Source: UBA1429 sp964482225
GTDB lineage: Bacteria; Chloroflexota; Anaerolineae; UBA1429
Reading direction: 5' to 3'
NCBI GenBank assembly: GCA_964482225.1
Contig: CAYZWT010000001.1
Span: 1-64,000 of the forward strand
Length of the DNA: 64,000 bases
Shown: positions 1 to 9,159 of the stretch, in pieces
How positions within the stretch are numbered: position 1 is the stretch's first letter
How the letters are laid out: every line of letters begins with the position of its first letter
Program-made: the position numbers and the translations under genes
Notes under the pieces: generated by a model
The model's database searches: none
What the model was told of the DNA's origin: nothing
What the model saw: only the letters and a program-made list of their open reading frames with translations

Positions 1-43
1 TCGCCGCCGCCGTCCACAACGTGTTGGCTGCTTTCGCCGCCAA

Positions 44-58
44 TTCTGAACTGATACC
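44..58. repeat. Remnant end of the MITE-like element family
   Basis: The string TTCTGAACTGATACC matches the terminal repeat of the 291 bp element at 37774-38064. Only one end is seen here, just downstream of the lysK stop. The rest of the element, if it exists, lies outside the window or has decayed. Confidence 0.5.
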
Positions 59-75
59 ATGGGCGGTGCATGCCC

Positions 76-1188
76 CTATCCCCGCCGGCCCAGGGTCTCG
101 CTCAGCCGCTGGAGCGCCCCCGTCAGCACCCGGATGGCCCGCAGGTATTCGTCCAGATTGATCTGCTCATCGGGCGTATGGTCATAGGCGGAATCGCCGG
201 GGCCATAGGCCACGATGGGGCAGCCCCAGCGCGGGCCGATGACGTTCATATCCGAGGTGCCCGTCTTGGTGACAAAGGCGGCGCGCCCGCCCTCGGCGCG
301 CACCGCCGCCAGGAACGCGCCGGTTAGCTCGTTGCGCTTGTCCGCGCGGAAAGGCTCCTCGCGGCCATGCAGCGTCACGCGGGCCTCGCCCGCCCAGGGG
401 CCGGTGAGGTTGGCCTCCAGCGCATCAATATCCAGCCCCAGGGGCAGCCGCAGGCCGATCCGCATCTCGACCCACTCGCGCAGGCCGTCGCCATCGGAGC
501 GCAGGGCGCGCAGCGAGGGGTCCAGCGTGGCAAAGGCGCCGGCGTCGGCGCCATTCTGGTCGCGGTTGTAGGCGGTGGCCCAGTCGCGCACGGCCAGCCA
601 GTAGGCCACGGCCTGCTCGCAGACGGCCACGGCCTGGCCCGCCGTGTGGGAGACGGGCTGCTCCAGGCGGTAATCCACCAGCAGGCGCCCCTTGTAGCCC
701 AGGGTGACCCGGTCCCATCGGCTGGGCTCGCCAATGACGACGGCGTCGGCAGGGGAGTGGTGGGCCACCACATGATACGCCCCGGCGGAGGTAGCGGCCT
801 CTTCCTCCACTGCGCCCACCACGACGATGCGCAGGTCGGCCCTCGCCAGGCCGCCGGCGGCAGCGCGGGCAGCAGCGCAGACAAAGGCCGCGAACGGCCC
901 CTTGGCGTCCACGGCGCCCCGGCCATAGAGCAGATCGCCCACGCGGCGCACGGGCACATGGCCCGGCACAGTATCAATGTGCCCCAGCAGGAGCACGGTG
1001 CGCCCACCCTGTCCGGTGCACCCCACGGCGTTGCCCACGGCATCCACATGGGCGTCGAACCCCCAGGCTGTCATAGTCTCCACGGCGGCCTGGGCGACGG
1101 CGGCCTCCTGGCCCGAGGGGCTCTCGATGGAGACCAGCCGCTCCAGCAGGGCGATGACCTCGGCGTCGGTGGGCGCGTGGCTCTTCAC
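76..1188 (-). CDS. lysK: [LysW]-lysine hydrolase LysK
   Basis: M20-family zinc peptidase of 370 aa, the last step of the aminoadipate (AAA) lysine pathway: it releases lysine from the LysW carrier protein. Metal-ligand and catalytic motifs are visible in order: LLGHIDTVPG, GRGAVDAKG, VGAVEEEAA and, near the end, KTGTSDMN. The start is a GTG three bases after the lysJ stop, so it is probably translated from the same message. It is the final gene of the lysine operon. The ArgE/DapE family shares this fold, but the lysW-X-Z-Y-J neighbours make LysK the best call. A dual ornithine-releasing role is possible, as in some LysK relatives. Confidence 0.93.
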   Translation of the reverse strand: MKSHAPTDAEVIALLERLVSIESPSGQEAAVAQAAVETMTAWGFDAHVDAVGNAVGCTGQGGRTVLLLGHIDTVPGHVPVRRVGDLLYGRGAVDAKGPFAAFVCAAARAAAGGLARADLRIVVVGAVEEEAATSAGAYHVVAHHSPADAVVIGEPSRWDRVTLGYKGRLLVDYRLEQPVSHTAGQAVAVCEQAVAYWLAVRDWATAYNRDQNGADAGAFATLDPSLRALRSDGDGLREWVEMRIGLRLPLGLDIDALEANLTGPWAGEARVTLHGREEPFRADKRNELTGAFLAAVRAEGGRAAFVTKTGTSDMNVIGPRWGCPIVAYGPGDSAYDHTPDEQINLDEYLRAIRVLTGALQRLSETLGRRG

Positions 1189-1191
1189 GCC

Positions 1192-2355
1192 CTAGAGCGC
1201 CTGGTTCAGCACGCGCTCGACGGCGTCGCAGGCCGCAGCCAGATCCTCATCGCTGATCACCAGGGGCGGCAGCAGGCGCAGGACGGTGCTGCCGGCGGGC
1301 AGCGCCAGCACGCCCTCATCCATCAGCGCCCGGAGATAAGGGGTGGCCCGGCGGCGCAGCTCGATGCCGATCATCAGGCCCATGCCGCGCACCTCGCGGA
1401 TCACCCGCGCATCCAGGGCCCGCAGGCGCGCCAGCGCCCACTCGCCCTTGCGTTGCGCCTGGCCGGGCAGGTCGTGGGCCAGCATATAGTCAATGGCGGC
1501 CAGGGCGGCGGCGCAGGCCAGAGGGTTGCCGCCAAAGGTGGAGCCGTGCACGCCGGGCTTGATGTTCTGCACGCGCTCGCCGATCAGGACGGCGCCCATG
1601 GGCACGCCCCCGGCGATCCCCTTGGCCACGGCCATCAGGTCGGGGCGCAGGCCGTGGTGCTCGCAGGCGAACATGCGCCCCGTGCGGCCAAAGCCGGTCT
1701 GCACCTCGTCCACGATCAAGAGGGCGCCCACGGCGTCGCACAGCTCGCGCGCGCCTTGCAGGTATGCGGCGTCACCGACGTTTACGCCGCCCTCGCCCTG
1801 CACCACCTCCAGGATCAGGGCCGCCGTCTCCTCGCTCAGCGCCTCTTGCAGGGCCTCCAGGTTGCCATAGGGGACGTGGCTCACGCCGGGCAGCAGCGGC
1901 TCGAACGGCTCGCGGTAGGCGGGCTCCCAGGTGGTGGAGAGGGCGCCCAGGGTGCGCCCATGAAAGCTGCGCATGGTGGCCACGATGCCGGGGCGCCCGG
2001 TGCTCAGCCGCGCGAATTTCAGCGCGCCCTCAATGGCCTCGGCGCCCGAGTTGACCAAAAAGGCCCGCTCCAGGCCGGGCGGCGCGATGGAGATCAGGCG
2101 CTCCAGCAACTGGGCGCGCACGTCGTTGTAGAAAATCTCGGGGCAGGTGATCAGGGTGCGGGCCTGGTTGCAGAGCGCCTCGACCACGGCGGGGTTGCAG
2201 TGGCCCACGATGGCCACGCCGTGCCCCGAGACGCAGTCAATGTACTCACGGCCCGTATCATCCCACAGGCGCGCGCCCTCGCCCCTGACGATGGCGATCT
2301 CGCGCTTGGGATAGCACCCGCTGGTGTAGCGTTGCTCGCGTTGGATGGTGTCCAT
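1192..2355 (-). CDS. lysJ: [LysW]-aminoadipate semialdehyde/ornithine-type aminotransferase LysJ
   Basis: Class III PLP aminotransferase of 387 aa. It transaminates LysW-linked aminoadipate semialdehyde to LysW-lysine. Key motifs are VDEVQTGFGRTG (PLP-binding Asp) and MAVAKGIAGG (the Schiff-base Lys). I chose the ATG at 2355 because AAGGAGGGCT lies just upstream; the longer reading frame runs into a tandem repeat. It is separated from lysZ by about 157 bp carrying that repeat and a perfect palindrome, the only sizeable gap in the operon. ArgD-like acetylornithine aminotransferase is the alternative by family, but context supports LysJ. Confidence 0.93.
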   Translation of the reverse strand: MDTIQREQRYTSGCYPKREIAIVRGEGARLWDDTGREYIDCVSGHGVAIVGHCNPAVVEALCNQARTLITCPEIFYNDVRAQLLERLISIAPPGLERAFLVNSGAEAIEGALKFARLSTGRPGIVATMRSFHGRTLGALSTTWEPAYREPFEPLLPGVSHVPYGNLEALQEALSEETAALILEVVQGEGGVNVGDAAYLQGARELCDAVGALLIVDEVQTGFGRTGRMFACEHHGLRPDLMAVAKGIAGGVPMGAVLIGERVQNIKPGVHGSTFGGNPLACAAALAAIDYMLAHDLPGQAQRKGEWALARLRALDARVIREVRGMGLMIGIELRRRATPYLRALMDEGVLALPAGSTVLRLLPPLVISDEDLAAACDAVERVLNQAL

Positions 2356-2388
2356 GAAAAGCCCTCCTTGATGGTTGCGGGCGATGAT

Positions 2389-2501
2389 GTTGGGGCACGG
2401 CATGCCCGTTGGGGCGCCTCTTTCGCGTTCCCGTTGGGGCACGGCATGCCCGTTGAGGCGCCTCTTTCGCGTTCCCGTTGGGGCACGGCATGCCGTGCCC
2501 C
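2389..2501. repeat. 44-bp tandem repeat (2.5 copies) ending in a 22-bp perfect palindrome
   Basis: Units start at 2389, 2433 and 2477 with an exact 44 bp period. Each begins GTTGGGGCACGGCATGCC. The last, truncated unit completes a perfect palindrome at 2480-2501 (GGGGCACGGCA and its reverse complement). It sits inside the lysine operon, between lysZ and lysJ, where an RNA hairpin could terminate or process part of the message. Confidence 0.85.
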
Positions 2502-2512
2502 TACCCCCGCCC

Positions 2513-3322
2513 CTACCGCGGACCGATGACGGTGCCCTTGCCCGCCAACGCGGCGCGCACGGGCGCCTCGATGCGCGCGTCGCCGAACACGACCTTGCCG
2601 ATGCCCTCCTCCAGCGCCTCGATGGCGCCCAGGACCTTGATGCGCATGCGGCCCTCGGCGTGGGCCATCATCTCTTGGGCGCGGGCGGGCTCAATATGCT
2701 CGATCAGGGTGCTCTCGTCGGGGAACTGGCGCAGCAGCCCCGGCACGTTGGAGAGGATGATCAACTGCTCGGCCCCCAGCGCGGCGGCGATCTTGGCGGC
2801 GGCCCGGTCGCCGTCCACGTTGATGGCGACGCTCTCGACGCTGATGCCGGGCGGCGAGATGACGGGGGTATAGCCGTTATCCAGCAGCAGGCGCAGCAGG
2901 CCCACATTCACGGTGTCCACCGTGCCGGTGTAATCATCGCGCACCACCATGCGGCGGCCCTGGTGCATCACCTTGAGGGCCTCTTTGCGGCGCCCCTCCA
3001 ACAGGCGCCCGTCTATCCCCGAAAGGCCCACGGCGTTGACGCCCAGGGCCTGCAGGCGCTCCACCAGGCCCTTGTTGATCTCGCCGCAATAGACCATCTC
3101 GAAAATCTGGAGCGTCTGGCGGTCGGTGCGGCGGCTGGTGAACCCCGAGACCGAGGTGAGGAACTGGGGCGGATGGCCCAGCTTTTCGGCCACGACGTTG
3201 GTGCGGGCCGAGCCGCCGTGCACAAACACCAGTTCGCGGCCCTCGTGCACCAGCGCGGCGATATCGCAGCACACGGCGTCCAGGTCAATCCCCTCGCTGC
3301 CGCCCACTTTGATGACGATCAT
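2513..3322 (-). CDS. lysZ: [LysW]-aminoadipate kinase LysZ
   Basis: Amino-acid kinase family (ArgB-like), 269 aa. It phosphorylates the side-chain carboxylate of LysW-bound aminoadipate. The N-terminus MIVIKVGGSEG carries the glycine-rich ATP/phosphate loop, followed by VHGGSARTN for substrate binding and, late in the protein, a nucleotide-binding NVDGDRAAAKIAAAL segment. The start at 3322 is the ATG directly before this loop, preceded by a purine-rich stretch GAGGGGGCAGAGAGAG; an upstream in-frame ATG would add 30 residues unlike the family. It lies 20 bp after lysY. It could also act as N-acetylglutamate kinase; the LysW context argues for LysZ. Confidence 0.93.
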   Translation of the reverse strand: MIVIKVGGSEGIDLDAVCCDIAALVHEGRELVFVHGGSARTNVVAEKLGHPPQFLTSVSGFTSRRTDRQTLQIFEMVYCGEINKGLVERLQALGVNAVGLSGIDGRLLEGRRKEALKVMHQGRRMVVRDDYTGTVDTVNVGLLRLLLDNGYTPVISPPGISVESVAINVDGDRAAAKIAAALGAEQLIILSNVPGLLRQFPDESTLIEHIEPARAQEMMAHAEGRMRIKVLGAIEALEEGIGKVVFGDARIEAPVRAALAGKGTVIGPR

Positions 3323-3342
3323 CTCTCTCTGCCCCCTCGTTG

Positions 3343-4404
3343 CTACACCGGATGCAGGCCGGGGAAGGTGAGCCCGGTGGTCTCGTCCCAGCCGCACATC
3401 AGGTTCATGCACTGCACCGCCGAGCCGGCGGCGCCCTTCATCAGGTTGTCAATGGCCGCGATGGCCACAATGCGCCCGCTCTCGGGATCATAGTCGAACC
3501 CCACCTCGGCATAGTTGCTGCCCGCCAAGATCTTGGGTTCCGGGTAGCGATAGACCCCCTGGCGCTCGCGCACGATGCGCACAAAGGGCTCGCTGCCATA
3601 GCTCTGGCGATAGACTTTCCAGAGGCCCATGACGTCCATGCCCTCGCGCAGCTCGGGGCGCACAAAGGCGTGGGCCGTGGCCAGCACGCCGCGCACCAGC
3701 TCGATGGCCGTGACGGACATATGCACCTGGGTTGCGACGCTCGCCTGGCCCAGGGCCTGCAGCACCTCGGCGGTGTGGCGGTGGCCCGTGGGCGCAAAGG
3801 AGCGCACGGCATGGCTACGATCCGGGTGGTGCGACGAGGGGCCCGCCGTCGCGCCGCTCTCGCTCGAGCCCGCCTTGACCTCGACGATGACGCCCCGCGC
3901 GGGGTCGGCCACGCCCTGGGCAAAGAGGGGCCAGATGGCCAGGTTGGTGGCGGTGGCGTTGCAGCCCACGCCGCTCACATAGCGCGCCCCACGGATCTGC
4001 TCGCGATAGATCTCGGGCAGGCCATAGACGAAACGCTCCAGCCAGTGGGGCGCCGGGTGCTCGTGCTCATACCAGCGGGCATAGGCGGCGGCATCCCGCA
4101 GGCGAAAGTCGGCGGAGAGATCCACCACCCGCTCGGCCAGCTCGGCAAAGCGATCCATGCGGCTGGCGGCCTCGCCGTGGGGCAGGGCCACAAAGAGCAG
4201 GTCGCAGGGCTCCAGCAGCTCCAGGGGCGTGAATTTCAGCCTGGTCACGCTGCGCAGGTTGGGGTGGCGGGTGTGCACAAAGCGGCCCGCCGAACTCTCG
4301 CTCGTCACCTGGCCGATCTCGACCTCGGGATGAAAGAGCAGCAGGCGCAGCAACTCGCCGCCCGCATAGCCGGAGCCGCCGACGATGGAAACCTTGATGC
4401 TCAC
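3343..4404 (-). CDS. lysY: [LysW]-aminoadipyl-phosphate reductase LysY
   Basis: ArgC-type NADPH-dependent semialdehyde dehydrogenase, 353 aa, reducing LysW-aminoadipyl phosphate to the semialdehyde. The Rossmann loop is VGGSGYAGGELLRLL at the N-terminus, and the catalytic cysteine is in SGVGCNATATNLA, the LysY-like form of the ArgC active site. The start is a GTG at 4404 whose last bases form the lysX stop (GTGA overlap), implying translational coupling. The upstream in-frame ATG would intrude into lysX. Confidence 0.94.
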   Translation of the reverse strand: MSIKVSIVGGSGYAGGELLRLLLFHPEVEIGQVTSESSAGRFVHTRHPNLRSVTRLKFTPLELLEPCDLLFVALPHGEAASRMDRFAELAERVVDLSADFRLRDAAAYARWYEHEHPAPHWLERFVYGLPEIYREQIRGARYVSGVGCNATATNLAIWPLFAQGVADPARGVIVEVKAGSSESGATAGPSSHHPDRSHAVRSFAPTGHRHTAEVLQALGQASVATQVHMSVTAIELVRGVLATAHAFVRPELREGMDVMGLWKVYRQSYGSEPFVRIVRERQGVYRYPEPKILAGSNYAEVGFDYDPESGRIVAIAAIDNLMKGAAGSAVQCMNLMCGWDETTGLTFPGLHPV

Positions 4405-5258
4405 GCCTCGCCCCTCCCTACCGCAATGCAATAGTCCGCCACATGGCCGGGGATATTGACGCCGGTGGTGTCAATGCTATTGCGGAACTCCATAGTATAG
4501 TTGACCTCGCACACCGTCAGGCCGCCGTGGGCATCCTCCAGGATATCAATGGCCACCACGCCGCCGCCCACCGCTTTGGCCGCCGCCTGGGAAAGGGCGT
4601 CAATCTCGGGGGTGACGGGGCAGTTGCTGGCCTGGCCGCCCCGCGCCGTGTTGGTGATCCAGTGCTCCGAGGAGCGATAGATCGCGGCGATGGTGCGGTC
4701 GCCCACCACAAAGCTGCGGATATCCCGCTGGGGCTTGTGGATATACTCCTGGATATAGTAGATCGAGTGGTGATACGAGCCCAGGACGTGCTTGTGCTCC
4801 AGCACGGCCTCGGCGGCCTCGCGGTCGTTGACCTTGGCGATCAGCCGCCCCCAGGAGCCCACCGCCGGCTTGAGCACGGCGGGGTAGCCGAGCTGCTCGA
4901 TGGCGGCCAGGGCCGATTCGGGCGTATAGGCCATGAGCGTGCGAGGAGTGGGCACCCCCTGCTGCAGCAGCGCCAGCGACGTGCTAAACTTGTTGCCACA
5001 CACGTTGGCCACATGGGCGCTATTGACCGTGGGCACCCCCCAGGCGTTGAGCATGTCCAGGGTGTAGAGCGCCCGCGAGTGGTTGATGCAGCGCTCCACC
5101 ACCACGTCATAGCCCTGCATACGCTCATCGCCGGCCATATCCAGCACCAGGTCGCGGTCGTCAATCAGGTCCACGGGGTGCCCGCGCTCCCGAAAGGCCT
5201 CGATGAGCAGCTTTTCCTCGATACGCACCCGCGAAAGCAGCATTCCGATCTTGATCAT
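4401..5258 (-). CDS. lysX: [LysW]-aminoadipate ligase LysX
   Basis: RimK-like ATP-grasp ligase of 285 aa. It joins the alpha-amino group of aminoadipate to the C-terminal glutamate of LysW, protecting it through the following steps. Visible features are the ATP-grasp core (YPAVLKPAVGSWGRLI), the peptide-ligase segment FVVGDRTIAAIYR, and the late metal/substrate segment CEVNYTMEFRNSIDTTG, which resembles the LysX signature. Its ATG overlaps the stop of the upstream dehydrogenase gene (ATGA), and its stop overlaps the lysY start. Confidence 0.95.
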   Translation of the reverse strand: MIKIGMLLSRVRIEEKLLIEAFRERGHPVDLIDDRDLVLDMAGDERMQGYDVVVERCINHSRALYTLDMLNAWGVPTVNSAHVANVCGNKFSTSLALLQQGVPTPRTLMAYTPESALAAIEQLGYPAVLKPAVGSWGRLIAKVNDREAAEAVLEHKHVLGSYHHSIYYIQEYIHKPQRDIRSFVVGDRTIAAIYRSSEHWITNTARGGQASNCPVTPEIDALSQAAAKAVGGGVVAIDILEDAHGGLTVCEVNYTMEFRNSIDTTGVNIPGHVADYCIAVGRGEA

Positions 5259-6259
5259 CTCGTCTCCAACAGCCGTTCGATACAGGCTTTTGTCACTTGT
5301 TCCGTGGTCGCGTCGCCGCCCAGATCGGGGGTGAGCGGCCCCTCCACCAGCACGGCCTGGATGGCCGCCTGCACCCGCCGGGCCCAGAGCGGCTCGCCCA
5401 GGTGGTCCAGCAACATGGCGACGGCGCCCATCGTGGCCAGCGGGTTGGCGATGCCCCGCCCGGCGATATCGGGCGCAGAGCCGTGCACCGGCTCGAACAG
5501 GGCATGGCGCTCGCCCACGTTGCCCGAGGGGGCCAGCCCCAGGCCGCCCACCAGGGCGGCGGCCTCGTCCGAAAGGATGTCGCCGAACAGGTTAGTGGTC
5601 ACGATCACGTCATACTGCTCGGGCGCCGTGATCAGCCGCATGGCCACGGCATCCACCAGTTGCTCCTCCACCGTTACCTCGGGGTACTCGGCGGCGACGG
5701 CAAAGGCCGCCTCGCGAAAGAGCCCGCAGGTGGCCCGCAGCACGTTGGCCTTGTGCACGATGGTCAGGTGTTTGCGGCGCCGGGCGGCCAGCTCCAGGGC
5801 GCGCCGCGCAATGCGCTCCGATGCACTGCGGGTGATCACCCGCTCGGTGACGGCGCGATCCGGCTCGCGCCGCTCGATCCCCGAGTATAGTCCTTCGCTG
5901 TTCTCGCGCACAATCAGCATGTCAATGCCGGGGCGCGAGCCGGGGATCGGCTGGGAGACCACGGGGCGCAGGTTGGCGTACAGGTCCAAGTGTCGCCGCA
6001 GGGCCACGATGGGGCTACGATAGCCCTCCACCGGGCTCAGCGGCGACGAGACCGCGCCAAAGAGGGTGGCGTCGGCAGCCTCGACGGCGGCCAGGGTGGC
6101 CTCGGGCAGGGCAACGCCATAGCGCTCGAACGCGCCCCAGCCCGCCTCGGCCTGGACAAAGGACCAGCCCAGGCCGGTGGCCTCCAGCAGGCGCCGCCCC
6201 GCCGGGATCACCTCATGGCCGATGCCATCCCCCTCGATGAGGCAGATGACGCGACTCAT
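5255..6259 (-). CDS. hicdh: Homoisocitrate dehydrogenase
   Basis: Beta-decarboxylating dehydrogenase of the isopropylmalate/isocitrate family, 334 aa. It oxidises homoisocitrate to 2-oxoadipate with NAD. The N-terminal IEGDGIGHEVIPA, the metal-binding TTNLFGDILSDEAAAL and the cofactor-loop segment LAPSGNVG are family hallmarks. Isopropylmalate dehydrogenase (LeuB) is possible from sequence alone, and some family members accept both substrates; its place between lysU and lysX makes homoisocitrate the expected substrate. The start at 6259 overlaps the lysU stop (ATGA). Confidence 0.9.
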   Translation of the reverse strand: MSRVICLIEGDGIGHEVIPAGRRLLEATGLGWSFVQAEAGWGAFERYGVALPEATLAAVEAADATLFGAVSSPLSPVEGYRSPIVALRRHLDLYANLRPVVSQPIPGSRPGIDMLIVRENSEGLYSGIERREPDRAVTERVITRSASERIARRALELAARRRKHLTIVHKANVLRATCGLFREAAFAVAAEYPEVTVEEQLVDAVAMRLITAPEQYDVIVTTNLFGDILSDEAAALVGGLGLAPSGNVGERHALFEPVHGSAPDIAGRGIANPLATMGAVAMLLDHLGEPLWARRVQAAIQAVLVEGPLTPDLGGDATTEQVTKACIERLLETR

Positions 6260-6753
6260 GCGCCCTCCTCCAGGGGCAGATGCCCGTGGTTGAGATAGTA
6301 CTGGATGATGCCGCCCTCGGCCCAGGCCTCGCGCAGCCACACAGGGGGCTTGGGTAGCTCCAGCCACTCGCCTGCCACGAGCAAACCCGGCCGCGCCAGG
6401 TCCAGCTCGACGGCCTGGCGGTCAGAGACGCGCTCGCGGATGTCAGTCTCGAACAGCCGCAGCCCCAGGTTGAGGGAATTGCGGAAAAAGATGCGCGCAA
6501 AGCTGGGCGCAATGATGGCGGCCACCCCCACGACGCTGAGCGCCCGGGGCGCATACTCGCGGGAGGAGCCGCAGCCAAAGTTCTTGCCCGCCACGATCAC
6601 GTCGCCGGGCTGCACCTCGCGGGCGAACTCGGGGCGCGCCTCGATGAACGGGTACTTGCCCAACTCGGCCTCCGAGTTCATATAGGGCGCATAGCGGCCT
6701 GGCACGATCTGATCGGTATCTATATCATCGCCAAAGAGCCAGATGGTTGCCAT
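6256..6753 (-). CDS. lysU: Homoaconitase small subunit LysU
   Basis: LeuD-like small (swivelling) subunit of a two-subunit aconitase-family enzyme, 165 aa. With LysT it isomerises homocitrate to homoisocitrate. It starts MATIWLFGDDIDTDQI, and the conserved FGCGSSREYAPRAL loop and IIAPSFARIFFRN segment are present. The ATG at 6753 follows an AGGAGG ribosome site. The lysT stop is 10 bp upstream. LeuD is the family alternative. Confidence 0.92.
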   Translation of the reverse strand: MATIWLFGDDIDTDQIVPGRYAPYMNSEAELGKYPFIEARPEFAREVQPGDVIVAGKNFGCGSSREYAPRALSVVGVAAIIAPSFARIFFRNSLNLGLRLFETDIRERVSDRQAVELDLARPGLLVAGEWLELPKPPVWLREAWAEGGIIQYYLNHGHLPLEEGA

Positions 6754-6763
6754 GTGTTGCCTC

Positions 6764-8008
6764 CTAGAGCCGCGAGGGGTCGCTGATAAAGCCGGCCAGC
6801 GCGGTAGCCGCCGCCGTCTCTGCCGAAGCCAAGTACACGCGCCCATTGGGCGAGCCCATGCGGCCGCGGAAATTGCGGTTGCCGGTGGAGAGGCAGGTCT
6901 CTCCCGCGCCGATGACGCCCATATGCCGCCCGATGCAAGGGCCGCAGCCGGGGGTGCCCAGGGTGGCCCCCGCGGCCAGCAGGGTCGCCAGGGTGCCGTC
7001 GGCGGTGGCCTCGCTCAGGATGCGGTGCGAGGCGGGGATCACCAGCAGGCGCACGTTGGGCGCCACATGCCTGCCCGCCAGGATGCGGGCGGCGGCCTGC
7101 AAGTCGCTCAGTCGGCCATTGGTGCAGGTGCCGATGAACACCATATCCACGGGCACATCGCCCACCTGGGCGATGGCTGCCACATTGTCGGTGGCATAGG
7201 GCATGGACACCTGGGGCGTGAGCGCGTCCAGATCCAAGACGATGGTGCGGCTATAGACGGCGCCCTCTTGCAAGGCCAGCCAGTCAGGCACGCCCCAATC
7301 CGCCGCCGCCGGGCCCGTGGGCGGGATGATGCCCGCCTTGGCGCCCAGCTCGGTGGTCATGGAGCAGAGTGTCTCGCGGCCATCCAGATCCAGCCAATCC
7401 AGGCCGTGAAACTCGACGGTCTGATAGCTCGCGCCATCCAGCCCCAGCAGGCCGCAGAGGTACAGGCTCACATCCTTGGGGCCGACGCCAGGCCGAAAGC
7501 GGCCCTGGACCTGGACGCGGATCGTCTCGGGCACGCGCAGCCAGTTGCGGCCGGTGGCCATGGTGAGGGCCATATCGCGAGAGCCGACGCCGGTGCCAAA
7601 GGCGCCCACGGCGCCATAGGCGTTGGCGTGGGAATCGGTGCCCATGGCGATCTGGCCCGGGGCCACCAGCCCCTCCTCGATCATGACCACATGGCACACG
7701 CCATAGCCCACGTCGTAGAACTGGCGGATGCCCTGCTCGCGGGCCCACTGGCGCACCAGCACCTGGGCGTCCGCCGTGGCCACCGAGGCCGCCGGGGCCA
7801 CGTGGTCAATGAACACGGCGATGCGGTCGGGGTCATATACGCGCTCGGCCTTGAGCTCGTTTCGCAGAGAGTCAATCACCTCAGGGGTGAGCGAATCGTG
7901 GGACATGCAACGATCCACCTCCACGATCACCAGGTCGCCGGCGTGCACCGGATGGCCCACGGCGTGGGAGAGGATCTGTTCCGATAGGGTGAGGGCCTGA
8001 TCAGGCAT
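6764..8008 (-). CDS. lysT: Homoaconitase large subunit LysT
   Basis: LeuC-like large subunit of 414 aa that carries the [4Fe-4S] cluster. Cluster cysteines are in FIGTCTNGR and GTPGCGPCIG; MGTDSHANAYGA is the conserved histidine/serine region. It pairs with LysU directly downstream. Its ATG overlaps the last eight bases of the homocitrate synthase gene. The gene-order match to AAA clusters makes homoaconitate the likely substrate over isopropylmalate. Confidence 0.92.
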   Translation of the reverse strand: MPDQALTLSEQILSHAVGHPVHAGDLVIVEVDRCMSHDSLTPEVIDSLRNELKAERVYDPDRIAVFIDHVAPAASVATADAQVLVRQWAREQGIRQFYDVGYGVCHVVMIEEGLVAPGQIAMGTDSHANAYGAVGAFGTGVGSRDMALTMATGRNWLRVPETIRVQVQGRFRPGVGPKDVSLYLCGLLGLDGASYQTVEFHGLDWLDLDGRETLCSMTTELGAKAGIIPPTGPAAADWGVPDWLALQEGAVYSRTIVLDLDALTPQVSMPYATDNVAAIAQVGDVPVDMVFIGTCTNGRLSDLQAAARILAGRHVAPNVRLLVIPASHRILSEATADGTLATLLAAGATLGTPGCGPCIGRHMGVIGAGETCLSTGNRNFRGRMGSPNGRVYLASAETAAATALAGFISDPSRL

Positions 8009-9155
8009 GGTGTACCTCTTGCTGATGATGGTCGCCGGTCCAGCGGCGCAGGATGGCGTCTACGTCGTCCAACCCGATGGGCTTTTCGTCCGCCAGGGCC
8101 TTGATGTGTTGGGTGGCCGCGCGCAGCTCGTCATCGGGGATATCGAGCTGCAACTGCTCGGCGCGGGCCTTGATGGCGTTCCAGCCGGTGAGCCGGTGGG
8201 CGATGCTGATATAGCGGGTGAGCCCGAAATCCTGGGGCGCCAGGATCTCATAGGTCTCGGGGTTGTTCAGCACGGCCTTGGCATGGATGCCCGCCTTGTG
8301 GGTAAAGGCGGTGATGCCGGTGATATAGTTGTTGAACGGGATGTCCACGCCCACGATCTCGGCCACCATGTCATCCAGCTCGCGGATCACGGGCAGGTTG
8401 TACTTATGCACGAGATCGCGATCCAGGGCATACAAACGAGCTATCATGCCCCCCAAAGAGGCGATGCCGTTGCGCTCGCCGATGCCCAGGATGCTGGTAT
8501 CCACATGGGTGGCGCCGGCCTCCAGGGCGCAAAAGGCGTTGGCGATGGCGCAGCCCGCGTCATTGTGGCCGTGGAACTCGATATCGCACGAGACGCGCTC
8601 GCGCACGCGCCGCACCAGATCATAGACCTGCAACGGCGTCGCTACGCCCACCGTATCGGCGATGCCCACGCGGTTCACGCCCAGGTCGGCGACGGCCTCA
8701 TAGATGGTGAGGATGTCATCCAGGTTGCTGCGGAACGAGTCCTCGGTGCTGAAACGCACCTCGAACCCACGATCCAGCACATGGGTGATCACGTCTCGGG
8801 CCCGATCCAGAATGGCGGGGATATCCATGCCGTGGCTGAACTTGCGCAGCATGGACGAGGTGCCGATGAGCAGGTCAATGCCATCCACGCCGGTGGCGAT
8901 GGCGGCCTCGGCGTCGGAGAGGGTGCAGCGCACGTGGGTGAGCACCTTGGCCTTGAGGCCCAGCCCGGCAATGGTGGTGCAGTCGTGCATACTCTGAGGC
9001 GAGGCTACGGGCGAGGTCACCTCGATATACTCGACGCCGAACGCGTCCAGCGCCTGGGCGATCCGGACTTTTTGCTCGGTGGTGAAATTCGCGCCGACGA
9101 ATTGCTCGCCTTCCCGCAGTGTTGACTCGATGATGCTGAACGGACCTATGGACAT
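8001..9155 (-). CDS. hcs: Homocitrate synthase
   Basis: HMGL-like acyltransferase of 384 aa that condenses 2-oxoglutarate with acetyl-CoA, committing carbon to lysine. IIESTLREGEQF carries the first catalytic/metal Asp-Arg-Glu region with the homocitrate-synthase variant, and EFHGHNDAGCAIAN is the metal-binding histidine motif. The start at 9155 lies four bases after the lysW stop, with GGGAG in the lysW tail as ribosome site. 2-Isopropylmalate synthase is related, but STLREGEQF and the operon support homocitrate synthase. Confidence 0.93.
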   Translation of the reverse strand: MSIGPFSIIESTLREGEQFVGANFTTEQKVRIAQALDAFGVEYIEVTSPVASPQSMHDCTTIAGLGLKAKVLTHVRCTLSDAEAAIATGVDGIDLLIGTSSMLRKFSHGMDIPAILDRARDVITHVLDRGFEVRFSTEDSFRSNLDDILTIYEAVADLGVNRVGIADTVGVATPLQVYDLVRRVRERVSCDIEFHGHNDAGCAIANAFCALEAGATHVDTSILGIGERNGIASLGGMIARLYALDRDLVHKYNLPVIRELDDMVAEIVGVDIPFNNYITGITAFTHKAGIHAKAVLNNPETYEILAPQDFGLTRYISIAHRLTGWNAIKARAEQLQLDIPDDELRAATQHIKALADEKPIGLDDVDAILRRWTGDHHQQEVHHA

Positions 9156-9159
9156 GTTA

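Noticed and set aside
2389..2501. CRISPR array
   Set aside because: Repeats are contiguous with no spacers, and there are only 2.5 units.
367..2529. Long open frame (720 codons) on the plus strand across lysK and lysJ
   Set aside because: It is the complement of real coding genes in a GC-rich genome, has repetitive Gly/Ala/His composition and no domain.
8007..9125. Plus-strand frame opposite homocitrate synthase
   Set aside because: Antisense shadow without family motifs.
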